Shown: positions 34,384 through 47,700 of the stretch, piece after piece | Layout of the letters: the number at the start of each line of letters is the position of its first letter | Position numbering within the stretch: position 1 is the first letter of the stretch | Assembly: GCF_024868665.1 (NCBI RefSeq) | Contig: NC_079914.1 | Location: 6,043,984 to 6,107,983 of the forward strand | Length of the DNA: 64,000 nt | Origin: Triplophysa rosa | Taxonomy: Eukaryota; Chordata; Actinopteri; Cypriniformes; Nemacheilidae | Reading direction: 5' to 3' | Notes under the pieces: model-generated | The model's input: only the letters and a program-made list of their open reading frames with translations | Database searches by the model: none | What the model was told of the DNA's origin: nothing | Position numbers and translations under genes: made by a program

Positions 34384-37300
34384 CTAACTGTGGTTCTGGT
34401 TGCGGTTCTGGTCAGGCACTTGGTTCTGAGTGGACGGCAGAAGGTGCGTCACGTGTCCAATGCCTTTGGTGACACCCTCTCTAAAGAGCAGCTTGGCTCC
34501 TACGCGCAGATACTCGGGGTGCTTTAAGAATCGGAAAGACACTACGGCTCTTTCTCCTGTCCGCAGCTCCTCCTAAAAGAGACACAAACAGATATATTTC
34601 AATTAAAAGCAACAGTTTTTACAAAAACGAAAATTCTTCATTGAAAATAAAACAATTCTCACTGTTGAAGGAAAAAAAATGTTTGTGTGTGCAAAAAATA
34701 TAACAGCCCTTTGGGGGGGAGCTTCTTCCCTAACCTTAAAAATGTAAATCTGGAAGGTACATTTTATTTAGCAAAACTAAACTGAATTTAAACAATCACA
34801 CCTTGCCAAGCAGGCACTCCACCGTGGCGGTCTGCCTCACATTCCCCACGTGCACCGTGACCTGGAAACCACGGCGGAACGTCTTGGCATGAAACAGGAG
34901 GACGATGGCGGCTTCAAACTGCCAGCAGATGGTAGGGTTCATCTTAGGACTCACCATTACCATGCCCTAAATACACAAGTGCAATGTTACTGTTTTCCGG
35001 CCTTCACTGCATCAGTGCAATATGTGTTGTTTTCATTACAGTTTCACGGACCTTTCGTAGTAATGAGCGATCGAAGTTTCCCAGCGCAAGCGTAGCCGCC
35101 TGTCCGGCTCTCAGCACGCGGCATCCAGAGCGATTTCTGTGAATGCTGCACACCTTCAACCTCAAGAACTTCCCATCGTCCGTAGGGCCCACAACTAACC
35201 GATCTCCTTCACGACATACGCCGCTACAGAGAGGAAATTAACATAAAAATGAACTATCAACAAGAAATAAGCTAAAGTGATATATAAGCTATAGATGCAA
35301 CAGGTGACTGACCTGTATAGTGTCCCACCAACTACAGTCCCCACATCAGGAACACTGTAAATCTCATCCACCTGCAAGAAACAATGTTTTCACATCAATT
35401 TAAGATGGAGACAGCATGTGTGCTGCTTTGTGTGTGTTGTGTTTGTGTGTACCTGGAATTCTGTCAGCTGCTGCATGAGTTCCTCTTGCTCCTTGCTGTT
35501 GCTTAGAGGAGGCAATATGTTGAAAAAGACCTTCAGAAGATCCAGATTCTCTCCAGATACACTGGAGAGGGTGAAGATGGGCGTAATACTGTGGGGACAG
35601 AGATGCGTCATTACAGTATATGCAAACACGTAAACTAGTAATGCACAACAAAGCGATGGGGTAACAAGGGTGGCGTGATGCTTTGTGATCCAGTTCAATG
35701 CACTGGCAGATTCACGTGTACCTGGATGATTGTGCGAACTGCTGTGCGGCGGTCACCGCATCATCAGGGTTGGCCACCACCATTGGGACCTTGTTGCAGC
35801 CGGGCTGTTTGAGAACTCTCTCCAGCTGACGGACGGTTTTCTCCACGGTGCTTTTGGCACACAGGTCCACCTTACTCACTACAATGAATATGGGCACTTT
35901 TAGGGCCATGGCCAAACCCAGGTGCTCCCGTGTTGTGCCGGCTAAGAAAGAATTTGACCAAATGAAAATAAAATATCATGTATATTAGATTTAATAGAAT
36001 AGACTGACAGATTTTGCATGCAAATGAATCGAATGAATGTGAAAATACGAACCAATGCCTGTGTTGGCCCCTACAACCAGCATGGCAAAGTCCGGGCAGT
36101 AACTTGTAAGGCCAAATATGGTGGTTTTCAGGTACTTGTAATGACCGGCCAGATCGATAAATGTGATCATCTTAGAAGAGCTTTCACATATTTCCTCTGC
36201 TGTACGGGAATCGCTGTAGTTAACAACCTAAATCAGTGAGAAAAAGACAATCGCTTTACATTCCTTTCCAAATAGGCAAGCAGGGGGTTACAGAACTTGG
36301 CAAATTGGGAAAAAACTGCGCTTGCAGGTCCGATTCAATTATTGAAATTTAACATTTGCATTTACAACCGCCATCCCCTTGTCCTACAGCAAAAAAAAAT
36401 ATTGATAAAAAATGTGAATCAATCACATTTCAAAGTTTTGCTTTTTCAGTCCGTAAGTTATTGTTTAATGTAAAAGCCTTGACAACAGCTAGAAAACATT
36501 AATAATAGTTATAATAAATATTTTTTTAAAAACACAACTGAAAAATGATAAAGATTCCAAAAAAAAGAATAATCTTCATCTGTATAAAACAACAGAAACA
36601 GCTTTCAGAAACGTATTGAAGAAGAAACATAAAATTAAATAAATATTAACCATTAAGAAAAAGAAAGAAAGTAAAGACAATCACTGACCTCTCCTTTGCT
36701 GTTGAAGCCAAGGATCTCGAAACTGATGCTGGACGTCCGTCCGGTTTGAATCTCATGCAAGTGTCTGAAGAGGTTAAGTCTCGCCCTGCCTCGCCCGTTA
36801 TCAAGCTCTCCCTGAGTCAACACGCCCAGCAGAGTCGACTTTCCTGAGTCCACGTTACCCAGAACAGCCACACGAAGATCCAGGAACTACACACACAAAC
36901 ACAACATCTTCAAAAAATAGTAAAACATTCATAAGTGGGTCAATGGCAAATAAGGATGTTCAAGGTTTTGAAAAAGGGGAACATTTTGAGATCTAAGCAT
37001 TCTGTGTTTTTACACAATTTACCAAAAGAAAGCAGGTTTAAAGACTCAGAAATTCCTAGTGTATAAATATGATTTTTATGTTATTTATAATAACTCAAGA
37101 CAAAATTAAAATAAAAATTCCAGAATTTTAGATATTGAAGTAGGTTACCACAAAACACAAAATGAATTTTAATTCTTCGAATTCATGAATTGTTTATTTT
37201 GATGTTTTACAAATATTGGTATCTGAACGTAAAAAAAGAGTGTTACAAAGTTTTCAACTGCTAGAATGACAAGAACAGCAATTTACAATAAAACGACTCA

Positions 37301-38705
37301 CTGTTGCATCACTAGCTAACCTGTTGGTCATCTGGAACTTTCCGCACCAGAACTTCTGCGATTTTTCGTCGAGCCCGATCACACTCGACTTCCCTCTCTC
37401 TCAGAAGTGTGATATCAGCTCCCACCCTGCACAAAGTCATAGAGTTTTACAAAACACACGTGTAAGCATTAACATGAAAGAATGAATGAGATGTCTGTTA
37501 GACATCATGTTGTTTAGTCTGCATACCTCTCAGCCATCCTGCGAAGGGTCTTCAATGATGTTTTCATATCTTCTTCTGTCAGTCCAACCAGCAGACCATT
37601 ATCCTCCACCCCGATCTGATACACAGCCTCCCCACGGCCCTCCTGGAGTCGCCATTTCAACTGTGTGGCCAGATGCTCGAACCGATACTGTGTGGGGTTA
37701 ACCAGCTTCAGCTGCGCAGATGATGTGTGCAGTGTGATGTCAGAAAACACATTAAAATGAGAGTTTCATTTCTTTATGACTTGATATTGTGATAGTGGCC
37801 GTGTACCTTGTATTCAATGTTTCCCTCTTCAGCCTAAAAGGTAACAAAGATGCGTCAAAACATCTGTTGAATTTAAAGTGCTGCAGAAGAGATTTTGACA
37901 AACTGTGTGTGGCAAAAGTAATGCTGCGTTCCAGACACATCGGATGTGGGATATTTCCCGCCTCAAACCCGGAAATAACGATTGTAGTAACATTAAAAAC
38001 ATTCAAACAATATCACTAATGACAATGTCACTTGTACATTCAAAGTAAGTTTTATTAACATTGGAACAGTGCTGTTCTAGAAATTATTTCCCGGTTGAGG
38101 GGGGAAATATCCTAAATCCGAGTTGTCTGAAACGCAGCACAGGAGTATTTGTAATTCTGTTTTTTTTTTGTATTGTATTATTCTGTACAACAACGCAGTT
38201 GTCTTTATATTTATAGACAAAACGTTTTTACATGTCATGTATTATAATTTTAGAGTAGCGACATATCATTTTGGCGGATGTCACTGTTCCTATGGTATAT
38301 TGCGTATACGTCATATTCTGCTGAGCATCTTGTAATAATACACTTGTTATTACAGCGTTATTAAATTACATTAACATGTAATATGTATCAAAAGGACACT
38401 GTTGTTAGACACAAAATTGTTACTGCTTTCTGTCTTGTGAGATCTTGTTTATTTAAACGTCACGGTGAGAATCTCCGCAGGCTAACGGCTAGCATCAGCC
38501 AACACATAACGTTACAGTATCCATTTAACGTTACCTCCGGTGGTAAAAACGGCGGAGGCTCGTTTGCCTTCTTGCCCCTCCGTCGTTTCCCTCTCTTGCC
38601 CCTTCGAGATTTCTTCTTCTTTGGTGCATTTTCTGCTGCATTCTGCGGGCTGTTTGTTTTTGGCGCAGAGTTGATGCTGCAGCGCTCTGTAACCTGCACA
38701 TCCAT
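34384..38705 (-). CDS. gtpbp2: GTP-binding protein 2 (GTPBP1/2 family translational GTPase), 12 coding exons
   Basis: Translational GTPase of the EF1A-like GTPBP1/2 group, known in mammals for rescue of stalled ribosomes with Pelota. Exons in coding order: 38705-38535, 37833-37807, 37711-37527, 37426-37321, 36886-36689, 36227-36053, 35941-35722, 35588-35453, 35371-35313, 35223-35052, 34966-34802, 34572-34384. Frame holds throughout, giving 600 aa (human 602). Seen: basic Lys/Arg N-terminus (about 23-45), P-loop GNVDSGKS, switch segment [13 protein letters not shown]3 DLAGH, G4 as SKVD rather than NKxD (a family trait), then EF1A-like domains 2 and 3 ([35 protein letters not shown]). [10 protein letters not shown] and FNSKGE match GTPBP2, not GTPBP1 (FRHKHEIESG, FDSEGN). 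The ATG at 38705 aligns with the human start. It converges on tp53bp2. The C-terminal tail ([14 protein letters not shown]) diverges from mammals. Confidence 0.96.
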
Positions 38706-38900
38706 ATAGCTCGCTTTTAACAAAAGCTACGTTTTTAAAGGGTGGTATATGTGCGTTAAATCGAATGTATATGTATTTTAAGAATGCACGAGGCCGTGCA
38801 TTTCTTATCATTCATGTTATCTATTGCACTGGCGGTCCGGGAGCCATGAGCACAGTTACAGCCTCCTCCGTAAGCCCGCCCCCTCCAAACTCGTCATTCG
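38706..38900 (-). promoter_or_regulatory. gtpbp2 5'UTR/promoter region
   Basis: This sequence lies directly upstream of the gtpbp2 ATG on the minus strand. It contains a GC-box-like GCCCGCCCCCTCC at 38874-38886 and moderate CpG content. The promoter role is inferred from position; the start site is not determined. Confidence 0.4.
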
Positions 38901-38934
38901 TGCATTTCATCCGTCAAGCATAATGTATATATGT

Positions 38935-38955
38935 TTATATATATATATATATGAA
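38935..38955. repeat. AT-dinucleotide tract
   Basis: A (TA)n run of about 20 bp upstream of gtpbp2, in repeat-rich intergenic DNA. Confidence 0.7.
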
Positions 38956-39397
38956 GAATTTGTTTCCAAAAAGAGATAACTCAGTTTCATGTTTTTTTGT
39001 GTTTTATTGTGTTAGTTAGCTGTATTTTTGTTTAGCTCTTATGGCTTACATCAAAACAAACCAACTGCAGTTTGATTGATATTTATTGGAATGCACCATC
39101 AGTTTGTATTGCGTCGGAACCATTGTATGTGGGTGGGACAGGACCCACTCACTTTTTAAGACCAATGATATTGGACCGACTCACTTTTAGCGTCTCTCAT
39201 TTAGCGCAGAGTCCCGTCAGTCAAATCCGTTCCACATGAGGAAGCTTAATAAATGAAACTCCATAGCCTTGACTTCCACGCTTCTGCTTATTCAAATCCA
39301 TTCCACCTGGCTCATTCGGAGTCCATACAAATTAAACTCCATTTCGCATTTTAGCTACACTGCTAAAGCATTGACTTCCACGCTGCTGTTTCCTTAA

Positions 39398-39730
39398 AGG
39401 GACAGTTCACCCAAATATGAAAATTCTGTCATCATTTACTCACCCTTATGTTATTTCAAGATAATTGGAAGAATGTAAGTCATTTTCAGTTCCGGGACAT
39501 CATTGATTATAAGTAGGAAGAATTAAACGGTAGTCAAAGGTGCCCGAGAACTCTTTGTTTTCCTAAATTCCTAAAAAAAAATCCTACTATGGTAGTGGAT
39601 GATGTCCGAGAACTGAAAATTGCTAACTTTCTTCCAAATATCTTTTTTCTGTGTTCATTGGAACAAAGAAGTATATACAGGTATGATATAACATAAGGGT
39701 GAGTAAATGATGACAGAATTTTCGTTTTTT
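39398..39730. mobile_element. Foldback MITE, variant interior
   Basis: The left end AGGGACAGTTCACC and right GAGTAAATGATGACAGAA match the 22359 family, but the interior (TTCAGTTCCGGGACATCATT and TGATGTCCGAGAACTGAAAA) is a different inverted pair. The right terminus is lost next to a GT-rich tract. Confidence 0.65.
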
Positions 39731-39749
39731 GTGTGTGTGTGTATGTATG

Positions 39750-40245
39750 TTATTATCTTCCAACAGGACAATAATCTAAAAACAAACATCAAAATCAAAA
39801 CAAAATGGGTTCTTCTGCCATTGACATCCCAGTTCCCTGACCTGAACCCTACAGAAAATGAGTGGGGAGAACTGAAGAGGGGAAGCACCAACATGGAGCT
39901 GGAAATCTGAGGGGTCTGGAGTGTTTCTGTATAAAGGAATTGTCTCTGTTCTCTTGTCAGGTGTTCTCAAAACTCATTAGGCATTATAGGTAAAGACTCA
40001 GAGCTGTTATCTTGACAAAAAGAAGGTTGCAAAAAGTATCGAATAAAGTGTTATGATTAATTATGAGCAATGTGTATTGGAGAAAAACATTTATTTCATA
40101 ATGAGATTCCCCCAATTTAAAAATCTTTATTCTCTAATGAAAGGTTAGATTTTTTTAAACAAAAGATCAAAAGGCTTAATGATGTAGATTTATTTTCACA
40201 GCCTTCTTTGGTCATATTTACATAGGGTGTGCAAACTTTGGAGCA
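39750..40245 (+). pseudogene. Tc1-like transposase 3' fragment
   Basis: The plus-strand frame reads LPLTSQFPDLNPTENEWGEL, matching the DDE-domain end SPDLNPIENLWGELK of Tc1 transposases, with stops soon after. Downstream, CATAGGGTGTGCAAACTTTG near 40225 resembles a Tc1-type end. A dead remnant. Confidence 0.75.
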
Positions 40246-40397
40246 CAACTATGTCTAACCAGTATTATTTTGGGTTACCAGTAGAAGAACCGTTACTTGG
40301 CTAAACTTAAATGCTAGAAAAGTTACAAGACCCATTAAACAAACAGTTTATTTATTAAAATGAATGTACTAAGATTCCCTTTCCCTACTAAGAAACT

Positions 40398-40452
40398 CTT
40401 TGTAAGTCGCTTTGGATAAAAAAGCGTCCGCTAAATGACTAAATGTAAATGT
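40398..40452 (+). mobile_element. LINE/SINE 3' tail (L2-like)
   Basis: TTTGTAAGTCGCTTTGGATA, then AAGCGTCCGCTAAATGACTA and an ATGTAA repeat: the 3' tail common to fish L2-type LINEs and SINEs that borrow it. No body is attached upstream, as expected of a 5'-truncated copy. Confidence 0.75.
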
Positions 40453-41754
40453 ACTAGTTTTATGGAGAAAATACCAAGCAAGGCTTTAAAATGAAACATT
40501 TGCACATGGTTTGCCTTAAAGCATATTAAAAACACCACATAAAAACAACACAAGTGACCACTCATCACCGCTTTTTATTAAAGTAATGCATTTCTCTCAC
40601 AATTAGTTTCTTTATTACACTGTATGGACCTTTTCAACTTAACTTAAAATTGTGAGGTTAAAAAGAACACGAATAACCTAAAATAATCAGATTTTCTGCA
40701 AAAGGTGATTTTACCCACAATACAATCAAAAAACAGAAAGTCAGTGTCTTTAAAGTGATTTTAATAAAATCCTTTTTGAAGAAACACGTAAAGCAACAAC
40801 AACTGTATTTAAATGATCTGTACAATTAGGGTTTACAAATCATGCATCCGTTACATTACAATGTCATATAGCGACAAGATCATTATCACAATCAGCATCA
40901 ATAATGGCATTAACCATACACGTGACCAAAATAAAGTCGTAAATCACACATAGGTCAGGTTTGGGGGTTATACATTCCCAAAATCAGACTAGTAAAACTG
41001 AACAATGGCTATAAAACAAAGGCAGCACAAATCATTCACTACAGTACAAGAATAAAAATAACAATAATAGATCAGTTCTGCTATTTGAGGATGCAACCTT
41101 CATCATTACAAATTTTAAACATAATCTCTTCGTCTCTGTGCCACGATGGGCCCTGGTGGCTACATCTCTTAAAATACAAGCCATATTGCATGAAATGTAG
41201 GCCACATATTATTATAGCGCTAAGCTACCTATTTATGAGAAACCATCTTGCACTGGTTCACACCATAGCGACATCTATTTTCTACCATTAAGGATATCAA
41301 GGTAAACAAATACTCGGACTGTTTGTACGTGGAACACTTTGTAGGCGAATGTAACAATGACATGGTATCAAACGGAGTAAAGGCAATGCATGCTTCCACA
41401 TTTGATATTTTTGTACAGATGCACTACACGTGAGGCAGCACCAGAGAAGTGTCTATGAACGACTTTAAATGATTTCAGACCTGGGATAAACAGATTTGGA
41501 AAAAAATAAAATATTTCATACATAAAAGTTTACAGACAGTTTACCCGACCAGAAGTCAAATAACTGTACCATAAATTTAGTTTTAAGCTTTCATGGGGGT
41601 CAACTCATTTACTAGATACAGATGAACAGGAAAGATAGATACAAAGATAGGAAAAAAAACAAAAATATTTGTAAGTATTTTTCACAATGTTTCTACAACT
41701 CCATTACAGGATACTTCCATGACGTGAAACTTAATCGTGTTCTATTATTAAATC

Positions 41755-42072
41755 GGTAACACTTTACAATAAGGTGCTATTTGTTAACAATTAGTTAAGG
41801 CATATAACATGAACTAACCATGAACAATACTTCTACAGCATTTATTAATATTAATTCATGTTAATTTCAGCATTTACTAATACATTATTAAAAACAAACG
41901 TTGTCACTGTTAACATTAGTTAATGCACCATGAACTAACATGAATAACTGTATTGACGTGAACTAACATTGACAAGGATAAATGCTGGAAAACTAAATTG
42001 TTCATTGTTGGCTAATGTTCGCTAATGCATTTACTAATGTTAACTAATAGCACCTTATTGTAAAGTGTTACC
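41755..42072. mobile_element. hAT-like MITE, 318 bp
   Basis: Perfect 8-bp duplication ATTAAATC (41747-41754 and 42073-42080). Ends are GGTAACACTTTACAATAAGG and its complement. The interior is rich in TTAACAT/ATGTTAA. It lies within the probable cbx6 3'UTR. Confidence 0.9.
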
Positions 42073-42336
42073 ATTAAATCTTATAATGAGGTTTGCCTTT
42101 GTCCTCCAGTGGAGTCTGACATTTTATCATCTTTCAGTACAACCAAGGAAGCTGCCATAAACTGTGTGTTAACCTGTTTCTTAGGGCCTAATGTGACAGA
42201 TTATCAATAATGTTTGCCGGACATCCCCAAAATGTTTCTAAGCACCCATTACCAGATGTTTCACTTCAACTTTAAAGGCTAGTTCACCTAAAAAGGAAAA
42301 TTCAATCATTTATTGTACCTCTTTTCTTTTCCATGT

Positions 42337-42752
42337 AAAGGTTTAGGGTTTTTGGAGGATCTATTCACAGAAATGCAATATAATATACGTAACTACTGTA
42401 TGTCTTTAGAGGTATATTAAGACCTTAAATTATATTATAATTATTATAATAGCGTTATGTTTTTATTATCTTAGAATGAACTATTTCTATCTACATACAC
42501 CGCAGGTCCCCTTACATGGAATCCACCATGTTGTTTCTACAGTAACCCTAAACGGACAAACTGCTCTACAGAACGTGTTTCGTAAATACATTATCTCCTT
42601 CGGCAAAGCGAAAACGTGACGACTTCTGTGTCACGAATCTGCGATCTTAATTCTGTGTCAACCGCCGTAGTACTTCAAAACGGAGGGGTGGAGTGAGCCG
42701 TTGGTTGCAATTCTCAAACTCACCACTAGAAATCTCATGCACTGGACCTTTA
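42337..42752. mobile_element. TTAA-flanked MITE (AGGTCCA family), copy C
   Basis: It shares TTTTTGGAGGATCTATTCAC, ACACCGCAGGTCCCCTTACA and TGCACTGGACCTTTAA with the copies at 28283 and 33518. Its left terminus is degraded and it carries small insertions. Confidence 0.75.
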
Positions 42753-43359
42753 AATCACAGCAATACCTCTACTATCGATATATTTTTTTTAAATCATGTC
42801 ATATACATACGGCCAAAAGTAAGTGGAAGCGAACATGGCGAAAAATATAAGAATGCTTGGAGCTCTCAGAGCTGTTGTGTGGGTGTGCTTTGGTTTTCTA
42901 AATAAGTCATGGAGTAATGAGTTATATCAAATAATGCTGTTTGTAGGCTTCGCAAGTCATGACACAAGTCACTTGGCTACTGCAGTGCATTAGACAAAAA
43001 GTTTATTAAGAAAAGTAACAATGACATTTATTGTGCTTTCTTGGATTGTGACACCAGCGCATTTACAGCACAGATGAACCAGGAGTTTTATACTGCCCAT
43101 GTTCAGTGTTTTAACTGTAATGCACCACAACAGCCAAGTGACTTGCGTGAGCCACATTATTCCCCTGTGCTACCCACTTGATGGGCGCAATCCACAGTTT
43201 GAGAACCCAAACCTCTGATCTAAAGGTCCATGCATCGCACATCATGGCCACTCTGCAGAGGTAAGGGATGTTTTTACACTTATCCTTACAGAAAACCCCC
43301 GGTGGTGCACAGCATGTTGTATTTCTAGCTCTACTTTTTACATTTTCTATTTAAAGTAT

Positions 43360-43492
43360 TGCAATATATCTCAAATGTGTATCGTATCGAAATACATAGA
43401 AATATATTGTATCGTGACCCATCTATCATGATATGTATCGTATCGGGAGGCACTTGCCAATACACAGCCCTAAAGTTAACCAACATTTAGCT
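43360..43492. mobile_element. hAT-like right terminus (TATCG-rich)
   Basis: TATCGTATCG words lead to ACACAGCCCTA, the complement of a TAGGGCTGTG hAT end. The matching left end is not clear; TACCTCTACTATCGATATAT at 42765 may be its remnant. A similar end, ATATTTTTGCACAGCCCTA, lies at 12614-12632. Confidence 0.5.
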
Positions 43493-44703
43493 GTCAATGC
43501 ATTTGTACGGCCCTTATACAACTAGCACACATAAGCTAAAAAACTGTCACATCAAACCTTCTTGAGGTGTCTTCAAAAAGCATTAACATTTTTAAAAAAA
43601 TCAAGATTTATCCCAGGTCTGTTTTCTCAATGCTAGCACCCGGTCAGACATGTGCACGGATTACAGGACAAAGTTAATGTATCACCTACATGCAGTCACC
43701 AGCATCACACACGATAGACATGGTCCCAGACTGTATAATTTAACAGTGCGTGAATGGGTTGTATCAACCAAGGCAATTTGTTACATTTGGTAGATTCATA
43801 GAAGACTATTGAGGAGTGTTGAACTCCTCAATAGTTATGTGAGAGATTACTGCTGGTTACCAGTCCCAAAGATACAGATACTACATGACTATGGTAGTAA
43901 CTATTGTAGTCAGAAGGCAAAGGGGAGAAGATACTTCTCAAAGAAGGGAAAAGGGTGGTCAAGTATGTGGAAGGTTTGACATACAGTACCACATTCAGGA
44001 TGCAGTCCTTAGCATTCACGTTTGGAAATACGTCAGTTTAGAGTCTTGGTGGACATCTGGATCAAAGCAAAGGAAAGTAACATAACCGTTGTCTGGATTT
44101 TGCAGCTTTGTGCGTGCTTATACACATGATGGCTTAGAGAACGATGGAAAATTTAAATTTGAAGATTTGGATGCCGTGGCCTTACAAGGCATATACTGCC
44201 ATAACGAGTGTCAATTTACAATTTATCTTCAACTACAACTGGCTGAATCTTGAAAAAGCATATTGCGTGTGCATGAAATAACCGAGACTTTGAAACCGTA
44301 TTGGTGCAGTCGGTCCCCTTGTGTTACTTGGATTGAGAAAAGTTTGTCTGAAAGCTGGTTGATGAGAAGGAACATTTCGTGGGAGTAAGTGCTGGAGATA
44401 TGGATTTGGTGGTCTCTACAGGACTGCAGGTGACAAGAGAAGGTTCAATTGGGCAAAAGGCTAGGCTGTGGAAAGACGGGATCACTGGGGAAAAAAGAGG
44501 GGGAAGAAGAGCATGAAGTACTACAAAATAATCATAACATCACTGCTGTGCAACTGAACACTTGTTTACAGGTAAGGGGACGCACCCCTGCCTTAAATAT
44601 TACTATAATTCATGAAAAAATACATTTTCAATTTCATAAATGGCAACTTTAAGGGTGTTTGAATATCATTACGGCAAGTTGTTGGAGCAGTTTGGGGGAA
44701 ACT

Positions 44704-47700
44704 TCACGAGACAGATGGGGTGGGGGAGGTTGGGCTCTCAAAACCCTCTCCTGAATGGCAGAATTCCTTGATGGTAACAGTAAGAAGATTTGTGGTGACG
44801 TCGGTCACGACTACGTTGGCACGGCTGGGTGCCACATCGGGACGCCAGTCAGGGTCCCCCTCTTTTGACGCCCTATTTTCCTCAGGAAGTGAAGCGGTAG
44901 TGCGGTCACTAACCTGAGCAGTAGAAGCCCGAGCAGCTTGGGGGCGTCGACGAAGGTTTCGCTTTCCACCTCGAGACGTGGGCGGATTCGGAGAGCCCTG
45001 GCCTTCGTCCTCGGAAGGTGGAGACGATGAAGCGTAGGCTTGGGAGCTCGCTTTAGTCGGAGAAGACGTTTCGGCATGGGGCTGTTTGTGAGAAAGTGAA
45101 GGAGAGCTGCCGTTAGATTTGCTGGAGCTGGATGGAGAAGGTGGAGGCTGGTTCTGAAACTTCTGAGTCGACTGGCTACCGCCTGTCCGATTGCTTCTGG
45201 CATCCGACCCTTCATTGGTCGTGGAAGATAATGACCCACCGGGATGAAGCCCAAAAGGTTGTCCATACATAGGGAAGCCCAACATTTTCATAGGATTCTG
45301 GAATGGCCTGTAGGGCAATTCCCCTTGCCTTTTCCCTATTATACGATTCCGGGATGGGATTTTCGCCCGTCCTCCATACATCTGCGGCGTCCTTCTACTG
45401 GCCACGCCACCGCTTTCAGATTTGTCGATGACCTTCAGGTTCAAGATTATACGACCTCGCTTGACCTCCCGCGGTTTGACCTTGCGGTTGAGGATGCGGA
45501 CCGTTTCAGAGAAAGGCGAGATGGGAGGACGGGATGAGAAGGGGTTGGCCATGGGGTCAGGTCGCGGCAAAGTTCGACGAGACATCCTGTGGCACCGGTG
45601 GATGTCCTTCTTCAGTTTGTGAGCAGCAGCTAGGGAGTGAACCCTGGGGGTTGGAGCCGTAGAGTAGGATGATGACGATGAAGGCCGCGGAGGATCCACT
45701 GAACTCGCAGAAGATGAAGGAGGTGCACTCGCAGAAGGGGGTGGTCTCGCAGTAGTGCAAGGTGGAGCACGCCGGGGTTTTGAGCTTCGAGGTGTTTCAC
45801 CCGCTTGTGCTCGTGCCTAAAAGCAGAAGTAACGTGAGCATCAAGCATCAGCATACAAATATAAAAGCATCAGAGTTTGCACATATTTGCGTGTATTTAA
45901 AGCCACAAAAAAGACAATAGCTCAGAGAACATTATTGAGAAAACTCATACCTTCATTAAAAAGTTTTTTGGTTTAGGTCCACGTTTCTTCGGGCCGTAAA
46001 GTTCTTGCTCCCGTTCCCTATAAAACGTGGGACAGCACCGTTTAAACCAAGGAAAATATTACATCACTCTAGCATCAAGCACAAACCATAACAATTCAAA
46101 TAAAACCCTTTGAAGCTAAATGAAAGTCATCCTTGTTTAAAAATCCACAAGCAAGGTTAGTTTCCACTCTGGAACTGGCAGCAAACATGCTGTAAGGAGA
46201 TTAATTTCAACAGTGTTTACCTGGCTCTAATTTTGAAGATCATGGTTTCAATGGTCTATATATATCTGATGGAAAAACATAGTTTACCCAAAAATTCTAT
46301 ACTTACTAACCCTTATGTCTTTCCATACCTGTATGACTTTCTTCCTTCTGCAGAACACAAAAGAATATATTTTGAAGAATGTTGGTAACCAAACAACATT
46401 GAACCCCTCTGTCCTCCATTGTATGGACACAAAACATTTCTCAAAATATCTTCTTTTGTATTCCACAGAAGAAAGAGTCATATACAGGTTTTGAATGACA
46501 AGATGGTGAATAAATGATGACAGGATTTTTATTTTTGGGTGAACTAGCCTTTTAATAAGAGTGCATGATGCAAATAGAAATATAGATAACCGTCTCACTT
46601 CTGCTCGAAGGCTGCGATGAGTCGATCATCCAGAATGTTCGCCTCTGGTTCCCACGTGCTGTGTCTATATTGCAAAACCATCACACATACTGTCGATTAG
46701 TCTTTTTCCTTTTCAGAATGAAGATTTTAGATTTATGCAACAAATGAATAAGGGTCGGACCAGTCGTTGTATATTTTAGTTTACTACTCCTTAACATTTG
46801 TCAAACAGTACAATACTGTAACTAGGGCTGTGCCGATAAACGATGTCATATCGAATCGCGATAGAATGCATTTCAAAAACGTTGATAAGCTATTGGCATT
46901 TTGACTCGATATGGATTAATCTTACAGTCTAACAGAACGCAGAAATAAACGCAACAACAGTCAGTCAGCGTGCAGCTTTTAGCATGCGCGTCAAAGTACA
47001 AAGTCCATTTCATACTGCACTTGGCAAAGAAGACTCAACATGAGGAGGAAAACATTACTGGAAGCGGAAACAAAGGTGAAACTAACCTCGAGTTGTCATC
47101 ACGCGGTTTATCAAGTGTCTTATTTTTTTTTCGCAATCGCCGGTTAAACAAAACAAACTTGAGGCGCAAATGCAAGCGATTTACTTCGAAACTCAAGCAC
47201 AAACGTTTTTATATCCATCGTTAACATATCTGCTAACATGAGCTGGTGCATATGAAACAAACCAGCGCTGCCCTGTACAGATTAGAGATGTAATGAAGTG
47301 AGTTTGTGTGCACATTAAAATATTGAACCTTGTATGTAAGATGCTTGCATGATTAAAGAAATGTACTACAGTTTATGTGAGATGTCTTTTTGAAAGACTA
47401 AGGTTCACTGAATGCATTGAATGAATCCCACTACTCGAGCAAGACATTATTGCAGCGTTATGTATGTGCGCAGGTGCTGAGCCAATAGCGTTCGAATGTA
47501 CGCACTAACGGAGCCCTTTCATTGGTTGAATGTACTGAATGAACACTCCCTTTTCTTAACGAGTCAATTGAGTCAAAATGAGACTGAATGAACTGGTACA
47601 CGTTGTTTATGGCCTTATATCCTCTGTGTTGAAACATTGCATTTCATTTAATTGAATTTTAACTGGTTAAAGGTTAACTTTTGTTAATAAACTGTATTTA

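Larger units (their letters stand above)
40550..44703 (-). terminator. cbx6: Probable long 3'UTR of cbx6 ending at poly(A) signals near 40575-40616
   Basis: Downstream of the cbx6 stop on the minus strand there is no other gene for 4 kb. AATAAA hexamers on the minus strand (TTTATT on plus) lie at 40611-40616 and 40574-40579. Mammalian CBX6 has a long 3'UTR, so this stretch is a reasonable 3'UTR candidate, but internal transposons (41755-42072, 42337-42752, a hAT end near 43490) mean the transcript could end earlier. Inference only. Confidence 0.35.

Noticed and set aside
38460..38723. Upstream start for gtpbp2 at 38723
   Set aside because: That codon is TTG; the first ATG in frame, at 38705, matches the start of mammalian GTPBP2.
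44811..45266. Alternative frames across the last cbx6 exon
   Set aside because: Shadows of the CBX6 reading frame, which alone carries the conserved motifs and joins in phase to exon 4.
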